Source: Marinomonas posidonica IVIA-Po-181 (GTDB lineage: Bacteria > Pseudomonadota > Gammaproteobacteria > Pseudomonadales > Marinomonadaceae). From it: 64,000 nucleotides of DNA. Positions within the stretch are counted from its first letter, which is position 1. Every line of letters begins with the position of its first letter. A program made the position numbers and the translations under genes. Shown here one piece after another: positions 1 through 7,914 of this stretch. The notes beneath the pieces are model-generated. The model had not been told where the DNA came from and made no database searches. It was given only the letters and a program-made list of their open reading frames with translations. Location: contig NC_015559.1 of NCBI RefSeq assembly GCF_000214215.1, forward strand, positions 868,001-932,000, in the 5' to 3' direction.

Positions 1-32
1 AGGGGACTCTTTACAATAATTGCTCATTATCT

Positions 33-128
33 CATGGGGTGCTTGGTTGATAAAAAACCAAAGCTGAGAAGCGAAGGCTCGCTAACCCATTGAACCTGAT
101 CCAGATTATGCTGGCGTAGGAATTGAGA
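33..128 (+). promoter_or_regulatory. TPP riboswitch (THI element)
   Basis: This matches the conserved thiamine pyrophosphate aptamer: GGGGTGC near 37-43, GCTGAGA at 63-69, ACCC at 84-87, GAACCTGATC at about 92-101 and GTAGGAA near 116-122, in the correct order. It lies upstream of thiBPQ, a usual target of this riboswitch. A TACAAT at 13-18 could be the -10 box; its -35 would lie outside the window. No T-run terminator is seen between the aptamer and thiB, so control of translation start is more likely than attenuation. Confidence 0.95.
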
Positions 129-170
129 TAGCAAGTCTGTCAATCATACCTTGCCGTTTCACCTATACGC

Positions 171-192
171 CGCTCACTTATTATTAGGAGCG
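171..192 (+). promoter_or_regulatory. Possible SD-sequestering hairpin before thiB
   Basis: CGCTC at 171-175 can pair with GAGCG at 188-192. The right arm overlaps the thiB Shine-Dalgarno AGGAG (186-190), so the hairpin would hide the ribosome site. It is a natural candidate for the expression platform of the upstream TPP riboswitch, off when TPP is bound. The stem is only 5 bp, and the competing anti-sequestering pairing was not worked out. Confidence 0.4.
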
Positions 193-197
193 ACACC

Positions 198-1211
198 TTG
201 AAAACACTTTCTTTTCGTACTTATTCTAGTATTGCTTTGGCCACCTTTACGCTGTCTTTTTCTGCTCTTTCGTCAGCGGCTCAAACACTTAATGTTTATA
301 CCTATGATTCCTTTGCATCCGACTGGGGGCCTGGTCCGAAGATTAAAGAAAACTTCGAGAAGCTGTGTGACTGTGAGGTTAACTTTGTCGCTTTGGATTC
401 TTCCGTTGGTATTCTGTCTCGTGTGCAATTAGAGGGGAAATCTTCATCTGCTGATGTGTTATTAGGTCTGGATTTGAACTTGATGGAGGCCGCTAAAAAA
501 ACAGGCTTGTTGGCTGAGCATGGGGTTGATACCTCAGTGGTAAATCTGGAGGGGGGGTGGTCTGATAAAGACTTTGTTCCTTTTGATCATGGGCATTTCG
601 CGTTTATTTACAATGCGGAAACACTAGAGAACCCTCCCAAAAGTTTGGCGGACATTGTTGAAAACCAAGAATTAAAAGTCATCTATCAAGACCCTAGAAC
701 TAGTACGCCAGGTTTGGGGTTATTGCTTTGGATGAAGTCAGTGTATGGTGAGAAAGCAGCGTCTGCATGGTCTACTTTAGCCTCTCATACGGTAACGGTG
801 ACTAAGGGCTGGTCTGATGCGTATGGTTTATTTTTGAAAGGTGAGGCCGATTTGGTGTTGAGTTATACCACCTCACCTGCTTATCACATAGAGGCGGAAG
901 GTGAGACCAAATACCAAGCGGTTGAAACGACAGAAGGTCGTTATCCTCAAGTTGAAGTGGCGGCGATGATGAAATCGGCACCGAATAAAGTCTTAGCAGA
1001 GCGTTTTATGTCATTCATTTTGACACACGACTTTCAGTCGACGATTGCTACAGGCAATTGGATGTTACCTGTGGTTGATCTTGATCAGCCTTTACCAGAG
1101 GCTTTTGCAGCGGCGATGAAGCCAGTGACTAGCTTGATGTTACCGGCGGACCAAGTGGCCGAGGAGCGTAAGGCCTGGGTGAATGAATGGTTGAATGCGA
1201 CCACTGAATAA
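198..1211 (+). CDS. thiB: Thiamine ABC transporter, periplasmic binding protein ThiB
   Basis: Periplasmic thiamine/TPP-binding component of ThiBPQ. The 337-residue protein has a signal peptide (hydrophobic run about 12-26, likely cut after A28) and then a start typical of mature ThiB, LNVYTYDSF, followed by a type II periplasmic binding fold; the family is about 330 residues. The start codon is TTG, chosen because AGGAG lies 7 nt upstream and the signal peptide begins directly after it. First gene of a three-gene operon behind a TPP riboswitch, which supports thiamine as substrate over iron or other relatives of this fold. Confidence 0.93.
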   Translation: MKTLSFRTYSSIALATFTLSFSALSSAAQTLNVYTYDSFASDWGPGPKIKENFEKLCDCEVNFVALDSSVGILSRVQLEGKSSSADVLLGLDLNLMEAAKKTGLLAEHGVDTSVVNLEGGWSDKDFVPFDHGHFAFIYNAETLENPPKSLADIVENQELKVIYQDPRTSTPGLGLLLWMKSVYGEKAASAWSTLASHTVTVTKGWSDAYGLFLKGEADLVLSYTTSPAYHIEAEGETKYQAVETTEGRYPQVEVAAMMKSAPNKVLAERFMSFILTHDFQSTIATGNWMLPVVDLDQPLPEAFAAAMKPVTSLMLPADQVAEERKAWVNEWLNATTE

Positions 1212-1222
1212 GCTGAATTAGT

Positions 1223-2815
1223 TTGAATCGATTGATTGGAATATCAAGCCTGCTTCCCGCGATGTTGGGGGTGGGCTTGTTTGTTTGTATTGGTGTTTTT
1301 AGCTTGATGGCTTTATTACGCTACAGCGATGTGGCTGAGTGGTCGTCCTTTTTGTCTCAGCCTTATCTGTGGCGTTTGATTCGCTTTTCTTTATGGCAAG
1401 CTTTATTAAGCAGTTTGCTTAGTCTTGTTATTGCTGTGCCAGTGGCGTCCTGCTTATTTCATCGTTCTTTTTGGGGGCGATCTTTTTTGTTGCAGTTATT
1501 TTCCGTGTCTATGGTGGTGCCTAGCATTGTTGCCATTCTAGGGATCGTTGTGGTGTATGGTCGAACGGGTTGGTTGGCACAGATTTCTGGTATTGAGCTT
1601 CCATTATATGGTTTGACCGGTATTTTGTTGGCGCACGTATTTTTTAATATGCCATTGGCGGTTAGGTTGCTATTACAGGTCTATGCTTTAATTCCAACTG
1701 GTCAGTGGCGTCAAGCTTACCAGTTAGGTTTTGATCGATGGTCTGCTTTTCGTTTTATAGAATGGAGTTACTTACGCAAAGCTTTACCTGGCGCATTTGT
1801 ATTGATTTTTATGCTTTGTTTTTCCAGTTTTGCTGTGGTGCTCAGCTTAGGAGGTGGTCCTAAGTCGAGCACCCTTGAGGTAGCCATATATCAAGCATTA
1901 AGGTTTGACTTTGATTTGAATAAAGCCAGCTTTTTAGCACTATTACAGGTGCTGATTTGTACAGTGATTGCCCTTTTTGTGTACAAGCTGGCGCCTGTGA
2001 ATCATCAGGACTCAAGTTTGTTAGCGCAATCCCGTTTTTCTATTCGAGATTCCTATGGTGCCAAAGCCTTAGATGTGATCGCATTTCTGTGTGTATTGGT
2101 ATTTGTGTTGCCGCCTTTTATTGCCATTTTGGATCCGATGTTTTCCACGCAATTCCTTCAAACACTTAGCTCCTTGAGGCTTTGGCAGGCGGTTTTAGTG
2201 TCACTCAAGATTGCTTTTCCTGCCGCCTTTATAAGCTTACTGCTGGGGCTGAGTTTTTGTGTGCTGGCGCGTTATTGTATGGGAAGGGGAAAACTCGATA
2301 TCTGGTCAACAAAGTTAGAACAGTTAGGTAATCTAATTTTAATGGTTCCTGGTTTGGTCATCGCGACAGGCTTATTCTTATGGTTGAGAGATTTGGGGCT
2401 GAGTTTTTCATCCAGTTATTGGATTGTGGTTTGGGTTAATGCGGTGATGGCTTTGCCATTTGTATTACGTTGTATGATGCCCTGTTTTTATCAGCAAGAG
2501 CGTCGCTTTCGGCATCTGTATTCCAGTTTAGGGCTTCAGGCTTGGTCTCGCTGTAAAATAGAATGGCCTTTGGTGCGAAGTTCTGTTGCACAGGCATTTG
2601 CGTTTGCTTTGCTACTATCTTTGGGAGATATGGGTGTGATCGCGTTATTTGGTAGTCAAGGCATGGTCTCGTTGCCGCTGTATTTATTTCAATTGATCGG
2701 TGCTTATCGCCTAGAAGAGGGAGCCTGTGTTGCCGTGGTGTTGATTTTGTTGTGCTTGGGATTGTATGTGTTGTTTTCTCGTATTGTTGGGGGAAGGTGG
2801 CATGCTCAAGGTTGA
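1223..2815 (+). CDS. thiP: Thiamine ABC transporter permease ThiP
   Basis: Inner-membrane permease of the thiamine importer. The 530-residue protein is a tandem of two permease halves with about 12 hydrophobic segments in total, the usual length and layout for ThiP. Each half carries an EAA-type loop that contacts the ATPase, for example around AYQLGFDRWSAF and the matching LYSSLGLQAWSRC. It starts with TTG only 11 nt after thiB, with no obvious strong ribosome site, so translational coupling is likely. Its end overlaps thiQ by 14 bp. Confidence 0.92.
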   Translation: MNRLIGISSLLPAMLGVGLFVCIGVFSLMALLRYSDVAEWSSFLSQPYLWRLIRFSLWQALLSSLLSLVIAVPVASCLFHRSFWGRSFLLQLFSVSMVVPSIVAILGIVVVYGRTGWLAQISGIELPLYGLTGILLAHVFFNMPLAVRLLLQVYALIPTGQWRQAYQLGFDRWSAFRFIEWSYLRKALPGAFVLIFMLCFSSFAVVLSLGGGPKSSTLEVAIYQALRFDFDLNKASFLALLQVLICTVIALFVYKLAPVNHQDSSLLAQSRFSIRDSYGAKALDVIAFLCVLVFVLPPFIAILDPMFSTQFLQTLSSLRLWQAVLVSLKIAFPAAFISLLLGLSFCVLARYCMGRGKLDIWSTKLEQLGNLILMVPGLVIATGLFLWLRDLGLSFSSSYWIVVWVNAVMALPFVLRCMMPCFYQQERRFRHLYSSLGLQAWSRCKIEWPLVRSSVAQAFAFALLLSLGDMGVIALFGSQGMVSLPLYLFQLIGAYRLEEGACVAVVLILLCLGLYVLFSRIVGGRWHAQG

Positions 2816-3509
2816 TTTAAAGTACGACTGGGAGCGTTTTCACGCGCATTATCAAGTTCAGATCGATCAAGGTATCACGACTTTACTGGGAGCGAGTGGT
2901 GAAGGTAAAAGTACCTTACTGCATTTACTTGGCGGCTTTTTGCAAGGTCATGGTGTATTGGATTATCAGGCTCAATCTTTGTTGGCTTTGCCCGCTTACA
3001 AGCGTCCCATTTCGACCTTGTTTCAAAGTGATAATTTATTTCCGCAATTGACGGTTTGGCAGAATGTGGCGATTGGACTGTCACCGCATCTTCGTTTGAG
3101 TTCAGAGCAATGCGAAAGAGTGACTTGGGCATTAGAGCAAATACAGTTAGCTTCCAAAGCGGATGTTTATCCTCAGGCACTGTCGGGTGGACAGGCGCAG
3201 CGTATCGCCATTGCCAGAGTGCTGGTGAGAAAAAAGCCTATCCTATTGTTAGATGAGCCGTTCAGTGCTCTTGATCCAGTGCTCAGAGAGGAAATGCTGT
3301 TTTTAGTGAAGCAGGTGACGGAAAGCTTTTCGTTAACCACCTTGATGGTTTCTCATTTGCCCAGTGAGGCATCGTTGGTTGGTGGGGGTGTTATTCTGAT
3401 AGAGCAAGGTCGAGTGGTTGCTCATGAAGCGGCGGACGTTTTAGCCAGTAAACAGACTCCCAACGCGTTTACGCAGTATTTGGGGGAGTCGAAAAGCTCG
3501 ACAAGCTAG
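2802..3509 (+). CDS. thiQ: Thiamine ABC transporter ATP-binding protein ThiQ
   Basis: ATPase that powers thiamine uptake through ThiP. The 235-residue protein has Walker A GASGEGKST (30-38), the ABC signature LSGGQAQR and Walker B LLLDEP followed by the D-loop SALD. ATG at 2802 is preferred over an upstream in-frame start at 2766 because a GGGGGAAGG ribosome site sits just before it and ThiQ proteins are about 230 residues. It overlaps the end of thiP, as expected for a coupled ABC operon. Confidence 0.93.
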   Translation: MLKVDLKYDWERFHAHYQVQIDQGITTLLGASGEGKSTLLHLLGGFLQGHGVLDYQAQSLLALPAYKRPISTLFQSDNLFPQLTVWQNVAIGLSPHLRLSSEQCERVTWALEQIQLASKADVYPQALSGGQAQRIAIARVLVRKKPILLLDEPFSALDPVLREEMLFLVKQVTESFSLTTLMVSHLPSEASLVGGGVILIEQGRVVAHEAADVLASKQTPNAFTQYLGESKSSTS

Positions 3510-3542
3510 ATGGATTAAGTTACATATTGCTTAACGATCTAG
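3506..3542 (+). other. Imperfect stem-loop after thiQ
   Basis: CTAGAT (3506-3511) pairs with ATCTAG (3537-3542), and the stem continues through TTAAG/CTTAA after a small internal mismatch. No T-run follows, so it is not a standard intrinsic terminator. It may stabilise the thiBPQ mRNA end or be incidental. Confidence 0.3.
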
Positions 3543-3568
3543 TGAATTGAAGTGGGCGCTTAGTCTTA

Positions 3569-4432
3569 ATGGACGATAGAGAGTTAATCAAAAAGGGCAT
3601 TTTTGCGACAATTGCTTATGCCTTTGTTATGTCTTTGACGGCCATAGCAGCCAAGCAAGCGCAAACAGTTATTGCTGTGTCTACACTGGTTTTTTGGCAA
3701 AGTCTTTTTTGTGTATTGGTTCTTCTGCCACAAATGCGTGGGCGTTGGCAAAAGCGCCCATGGTCGGTTTGGCGTATCCATTTTTTGCGTAGTTTTGGTG
3801 GCTTTATCGGCTTTCTGTTTTATTACTGGGCGCTGAATCATATTCCACTTGTTGAAGCCTCTTTATTGCGAACTTGTGCGCCTTTGTGTGTGCCTTTTAT
3901 TGTTTTGGCATTACATGGTATTCGTATTCCTAAAGCCAGATGGTTGCCCTTATTGATCGGCTTTGCAGGGGTTGCGTTCGTTATTCAGCCGACCCCAAGC
4001 CATTTAAATCCTTGGCATCTGGTTGGGTTTGTTTCTGCAATCGGTTTGGCCTTGTCTATGGTGACGACGCGCATGTTGTCGCATCAGGTATCAGGTCAAG
4101 AAACCTTGTTAGTATACTTTGCTGTCTCTTGTTTGTTATCCATACCCTTGATGCTTTGGCAGGGGGATGGGGTGGTGGTGCCCTTAGATGTTTGGCCTCT
4201 TGTTGGCGTGGTCGTCACGACACTCTATATTGGCATGTTCTTGTATAACAAGGCATATACTTATGCTCCCGCCAGTATTGTTTCACCTGTCAGTTATATC
4301 GGTGTGGCTTTTAGTGGCTTCTGGGGGCTTGTGATCTGGCACCATGTGCCAGATATTTACGCTGTTTTGGGAGTAGTGCTGATTTTTATGAGTATCTTAA
4401 TCAGTACCAGAATCGCGCGGAATAGAGGTTAG
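3569..4432 (+). CDS. EamA/DMT-family transporter
   Basis: A 287-residue membrane protein with about ten hydrophobic helices in two repeated halves, the pattern of the EamA drug/metabolite transporter family (for example RhaT/YdcZ-like exporters and S-adenosylmethionine carriers). The motif region SPVSYIGVAFSGFWGLVIW near the C-terminus matches the end of the second EamA repeat. The substrate cannot be told from sequence. It lies 59 bp after thiQ on the same strand and could be read with the thiamine genes. It converges on the next gene, with a 4-bp overlap of the stop codons. Confidence 0.85.
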   Translation: MDDRELIKKGIFATIAYAFVMSLTAIAAKQAQTVIAVSTLVFWQSLFCVLVLLPQMRGRWQKRPWSVWRIHFLRSFGGFIGFLFYYWALNHIPLVEASLLRTCAPLCVPFIVLALHGIRIPKARWLPLLIGFAGVAFVIQPTPSHLNPWHLVGFVSAIGLALSMVTTRMLSHQVSGQETLLVYFAVSCLLSIPLMLWQGDGVVVPLDVWPLVGVVVTTLYIGMFLYNKAYTYAPASIVSPVSYIGVAFSGFWGLVIWHHVPDIYAVLGVVLIFMSILISTRIARNRG

Positions 4433-5325
4433 TCTGTGGTGTTTTGTCTCTTGTTGTTTAAAATGGTTGCCACAAAAATGCCAGTAAAAATCAAAAATAT
4501 ACCCATGTAATGGAAGCTAAATAACCGCTCGCCCAGAAATATCACCGATAGACCAATACTAAAGACAGGTAGAAGATGAATGAAGTGTCCTGCTGTTGCG
4601 GCGCCGAGTTTCTGAATGCCAATGTTCCAGCACAAAAATGCGCCAATCGAAGCAAAAATCCCCATATATATAATGCTTCCCCAGTTGGCGCTAGTTAGTT
4701 CACTCAATGAGGTTTCAGCGAAAAGTAAGAATAGTGGTGCTTGGATGCCGGTGCCGATGAGAGCGGTGCTAGTAAAGAAGCCAATTAATGACATGTCTTT
4801 TGGGCGGCGAATTATCATCACTGAGTAAATGGCCCAACTAACGGCCGCAGTTAAGATCCATAGGTCACCTTTTGATATGGTGAGATGCAAAAAAGTGTCT
4901 AAACTACCGCGGCTAACTATGATGATAGCACCGATAGTTGAGATGATAATGCCAGTGTTTTGCCGCCAGTTTGTTCTATTACCTAATAAAATGCGGGCAG
5001 TGATGAGAATCATCACCGGCATGATGGAATTCAATAAGACGGCATTGGTGACGGTTGTTGATGTTAAACCAATATACAAAAATAAGTTGTAATTACAGAT
5101 GCCTAACCAACCAAAAAGGATTAGCAAGGGCCAGTGTTGGCGTATGATGTGTCTTTCTTGGCAAAGCTTTTTGTAAGCAAAGGGTAAGAGAATCAGACAA
5201 GCTAAACTCCAGCGCAGAAATGAAATTGTGTAAGGATCAATGCCGGTCGATACTGTCATGCGACCTAAGACATAGTTACCAGACCAAAAGAGTATGGGCA
5301 GTAGCAAATAAACAAATGCTGGCAT
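4429..5325 (-). CDS. EamA/DMT-family transporter
   Basis: A 298-residue protein with ten predicted membrane helices in two EamA repeats (LPILFWSGNYVLGRM in the first, LGAATAGHFIHLLPVFSIGL in the second). GGNYVxGR-like openings of this kind are common in DMT exporters of amino acids or other small metabolites; the substrate is unknown. An AAGGAAG ribosome site precedes the ATG by about 6 nt. It is last in a minus-strand run mipA-EamA-EamA with gaps of 14 and 21 bp, so the three are probably co-transcribed. Confidence 0.85.
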   Translation of the reverse strand: MPAFVYLLLPILFWSGNYVLGRMTVSTGIDPYTISFLRWSLACLILLPFAYKKLCQERHIIRQHWPLLILFGWLGICNYNLFLYIGLTSTTVTNAVLLNSIMPVMILITARILLGNRTNWRQNTGIIISTIGAIIIVSRGSLDTFLHLTISKGDLWILTAAVSWAIYSVMIIRRPKDMSLIGFFTSTALIGTGIQAPLFLLFAETSLSELTSANWGSIIYMGIFASIGAFLCWNIGIQKLGAATAGHFIHLLPVFSIGLSVIFLGERLFSFHYMGIFLIFTGIFVATILNNKRQNTTD

Positions 5326-5346
5326 TGGTGCTTCCTTTTATTATTT

Positions 5347-6243
5347 TTAAGATGGCTTTCTTTTAGACCAGTTTTGTACAAAGAGGCCGAGCAAAATACA
5401 GCTAAGACCTACTAGTGTCGAGGCTAAAATGGGCTCGTTAGCAAGTTGTGTAAGCCAAACAATAGACAGTAATGGTGCTAAGAAAATCAGGTTGGCAACT
5501 TGGCTGGCATTGGTGGTGAGCTTCAGAGCTCGATTCCATAAAACAAAACTGATCCCCATCTCAAATAAGCCGATATAAACCGCTCCCCAAATACCTTCAG
5601 GTTGCCAATGTGTTAGCTCACCTGTTGCCGCAGCAAAGGTCAGGATAATAGGCAAGGCAAAAGCAAAATTGAGTGTCAGTCCAATTAGACTTGGTCGATC
5701 GTCTTTTGTGTTTAACAGCCAATAAAGCGCCCAGATGATGGTGCTTAGTATTGCGAACCCTACGCCAATGATATTAGAAAACGCCAATGTGGTGATTTCG
5801 CCTCGGGTGGAAATATACAAAACACCAAAATAACAACTGGCGGCGGCTATATAATCGGCTAGCGTCAGTCGTTGTTTTAAAATAGGAACAGCCATAAAAC
5901 TGAGCATAATGGCCCAAGTGTAATTAATGGCTTGTGCTTCCTGTGCCGGCAATAAGTCATAAGCCTGCAGTAAAATGAGGTAATACAAGAAAGGGTTGAT
6001 AACGCCATAGAATAAAGAAGCTTTCCAGGACTGTGTGGCATGATATTTAAGCTGGTTGAGCTGACCTTTATAGCCAAGTAAGGCGAGTAAAAAAATCAGT
6101 GAAACCGCGCAGGCAATCAGCAAAAGCTGCGTCGGAGACAGACTTTTTAATGATAGTGAAAATGCCGTGGCGACCGTTGACCAGAGAACAACGGCGCCCA
6201 AGCCAAAGGCCATGGCTTTTGTATTATTTGAAAAAGAAGGCAT
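5347..6243 (-). CDS. EamA/DMT-family transporter
   Basis: A 298-residue protein with about ten hydrophobic segments. GLGAVVLWSTVATAF at the N-terminus is typical of EamA proteins, and the second repeat carries FEMGISFVLWNRALK. It resembles the branch of this family that includes aromatic amino acid exporters such as YddG, but the match is not specific enough to name a substrate. It sits 14 bp after the mipA-like gene and 21 bp before the next EamA gene on the same strand. Confidence 0.83.
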   Translation of the reverse strand: MPSFSNNTKAMAFGLGAVVLWSTVATAFSLSLKSLSPTQLLLIACAVSLIFLLALLGYKGQLNQLKYHATQSWKASLFYGVINPFLYYLILLQAYDLLPAQEAQAINYTWAIMLSFMAVPILKQRLTLADYIAAASCYFGVLYISTRGEITTLAFSNIIGVGFAILSTIIWALYWLLNTKDDRPSLIGLTLNFAFALPIILTFAAATGELTHWQPEGIWGAVYIGLFEMGISFVLWNRALKLTTNASQVANLIFLAPLLSIVWLTQLANEPILASTLVGLSCILLGLFVQNWSKRKPS

Positions 6244-6257
6244 GGTTTTTTATGGCC

Positions 6258-7007
6258 TTAAAAGTTGTAGATAATGCCGACAATAACAGAATTAAAACGC
6301 TTTTGGTCGATAATGGGACTGTCTAATACATTATCGCTGTATTGGTTGTGTTTAAGCGCAAGCATGAAATTCGTACTCGGTGTGAGTTTATAAATGCTTC
6401 TTAAACCAATGCTGGAGACAGATGTGGCATCTGCATTATAAGCGGCAATGCCTCCTGAGGTGCGGTCTGATTCTGTCTGTGACACACCATATAAATGTTG
6501 ACTCATTTTACGACTCGTATATTGGTGACTAATAGAAGGGATAAATACCCAGTTACCATTTGGTATGGGTAAGCCGATTGAAAAGCGGACATAATAACCA
6601 TCGTGTGTACCACTGATATCCTGAGCTACTTTGGTGGATAACAAGCCAAAACGATATTGGGCAAAGGCCATAACACTGTCATCACGGTCATTAAGTTGTT
6701 GGATATCGCTATTGTCTGAGTCGTCAGGATCAAAGTCTGCTGTTTGATAGGATAATCCTGCAGACAGAGCTTGCAGTTTAGTTTGTGGAATCAGGTGATA
6801 CCCTATGTCTGGAAAGGTTGCATAAAAACGTTCGCCCTTAACCGAAAGATTAGGGATGAGTCGAGTGTCGGTTTCCATGTCTTTGTAGATGGACTCAGAA
6901 AGCGCGCCTAAAACACCAATACTACCCTTGGCTTTCACTGTTGTGGTTGTTAACGAAAGAGTAATGAAGACTGATATCAGGCAGTATTTAAAAAAGTATG
7001 GAGTCAT
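6258..7007 (-). CDS. MipA/OmpV family outer membrane protein
   Basis: A 249-residue protein with a signal peptide (hydrophobic 9-24, likely cut after VKA) and a beta-rich body ending in the aromatic VGIIYNF, typical of outer membrane barrels. A YGVS segment and the length fit the MipA/OmpV family, whose members range from a murein-hydrolase scaffold protein to general outer membrane proteins. The scaffold role should not be assumed here. It is first in a minus-strand group with two EamA exporters, which could mean an export pair, but this is only inference. Confidence 0.75.
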   Translation of the reverse strand: MTPYFFKYCLISVFITLSLTTTTVKAKGSIGVLGALSESIYKDMETDTRLIPNLSVKGERFYATFPDIGYHLIPQTKLQALSAGLSYQTADFDPDDSDNSDIQQLNDRDDSVMAFAQYRFGLLSTKVAQDISGTHDGYYVRFSIGLPIPNGNWVFIPSISHQYTSRKMSQHLYGVSQTESDRTSGGIAAYNADATSVSSIGLRSIYKLTPSTNFMLALKHNQYSDNVLDSPIIDQKRFNSVIVGIIYNF

Positions 7008-7062
7008 GTTTTTTGTTCCATCATAAAACGCGGTAAGATGGCGTGATTCTATGACCTTTTAG

Positions 7063-7084
7063 ACAGGCTGTAAAACAAGCCTGT
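7063..7084. other. Inverted repeat between mipA-like gene and rpsF
   Basis: ACAGGCT (7063-7069) and AGCCTGT (7078-7084) are perfect 7-bp arms around an 8-nt spacer. The repeat lies in the divergent region, 55 bp from the mipA-like start and upstream of the rpsF promoter. It could be an operator for either direction or a small hairpin; no known regulator site was recognised. Confidence 0.35.
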
Positions 7085-7123
7085 GATGACTGAGTGAAAG
7101 CATCGAAAATGTTTCTTAATGCG

Positions 7124-7153
7124 TTTACTTAATGGCCAACTTTGCTATATAAT
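7124..7153 (+). promoter_or_regulatory. Sigma-70 promoter of the rpsF operon
   Basis: A perfect TATAAT is at 7148-7153, with TTTACT at 7124-7129 upstream (18-nt spacer; 17 if TTACTT is used). The transcript would start near 7160, about 78 nt before rpsF, leaving space for a structured leader. Confidence 0.7.
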
Positions 7154-7159
7154 TCGCGT

Positions 7160-7237
7160 CCCTGTAAATCAATACTCCTTGTCTCACAGCTTTTTAACAG
7201 GGGAAGCGTGGAGACTAAGAACCCATAAGGAGCTTAA
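7160..7237 (+). promoter_or_regulatory. Structured 5' leader of rpsF, possible S6:S18 autoregulatory element
   Basis: Two nested pairings are visible: CTCCTT (7175-7180) with the Shine-Dalgarno AAGGAG (7227-7232), and GTCTC (7181-7185) with GAGAC (7211-7215). A competing pairing joins CCCTGT (7160-7165) and ACAGGG (7197-7202). Hiding the ribosome site fits autoregulation of this operon, known in other bacteria through binding of the S6:S18 complex to the rpsF leader. I could not confirm the family's conserved bulge, so the assignment is tentative. Confidence 0.45.
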
Positions 7238-7642
7238 ATGCGTCATTATGAAATCGTCTTTCTGGTTCACCCAGATCAAAGCGAGCAAGTACCAGCAATG
7301 GTTGAGCGTTACACTAACCTAATCACAGAAGATGGTGGTCAAGTACACCGTTTCGAAGATTGGGGTCGTCGTCAACTTGCTTACCCAATCAACAAAATTC
7401 ACAAAGCACACTATGTTCTTATGAACGTTGAGTGTTCTGATAGTGTTTTGTCTGAACTAAACGAAACGTTCCGCTACAACGATGCCATCATCCGTAACTT
7501 GGTGGTCCGTCGTAAAGATGCGGTAACAGAAGTTTCTCCTATCAAAGCATCTGAAGGTCGTGAAGAGCGTCGTTCTGCACCACAGCGTGAAGAGCGTAAC
7601 GTTGAAGCGTCTACAGAAACTACTGAAGAATCTGAAGATTAA
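7238..7642 (+). CDS. rpsF: 30S ribosomal protein S6
   Basis: Small-subunit protein that pairs with S18 in the platform. The 134-residue sequence opens with [18 protein letters not shown] and contains the conserved [11 protein letters not shown] stretch, which identifies S6. A charged tail of about 30 residues rich in E and R follows the core, as in many gammaproteobacteria. AAGGAG lies 5 nt before the ATG. First gene of rpsF-rpsR-membrane protein-rplI. Confidence 0.98.
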   Translation: MRHYEIVFLVHPDQSEQVPAMVERYTNLITEDGGQVHRFEDWGRRQLAYPINKIHKAHYVLMNVECSDSVLSELNETFRYNDAIIRNLVVRRKDAVTEVSPIKASEGREERRSAPQREERNVEASTETTEESED

Positions 7643-7665
7643 TCTATTTGAATTAGGAGATACTC

Positions 7666-7896
7666 ATGGCTCGTTTTTTCCGTCGTCGTAAGTTCTGCCG
7701 TTTCACAGCAGAAGGCGTTAAAGAGATCGATTACAAAGATCTAGACACACTAAAAGGTTACATCACTGAAACTGGTAAAATCGTACCTAGCCGTATTACT
7801 GGCACTAAGGCTCGTTACCAGCGTCAGCTAGCGACTGCAATCAAACGCGCTCGCTACATTGCTTTACTTCCTTACACTGATAGCCACTTTAATTAA
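7666..7896 (+). CDS. rpsR: 30S ribosomal protein S18
   Basis: A 76-residue basic protein beginning [13 protein letters not shown], with the conserved [12 protein letters not shown] and [23 protein letters not shown] blocks of S18. It binds S6 on the platform of the small subunit. A good TAGGAGA ribosome site precedes the start, and it lies 23 bp after rpsF. Cysteine 12 is the only cysteine; a zinc-binding set is not present. Confidence 0.98.
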   Translation: MARFFRRRKFCRFTAEGVKEIDYKDLDTLKGYITETGKIVPSRITGTKARYQRQLATAIKRARYIALLPYTDSHFN

Positions 7897-7914
7897 TAGG
7901 CAAGAAGTACCCTA

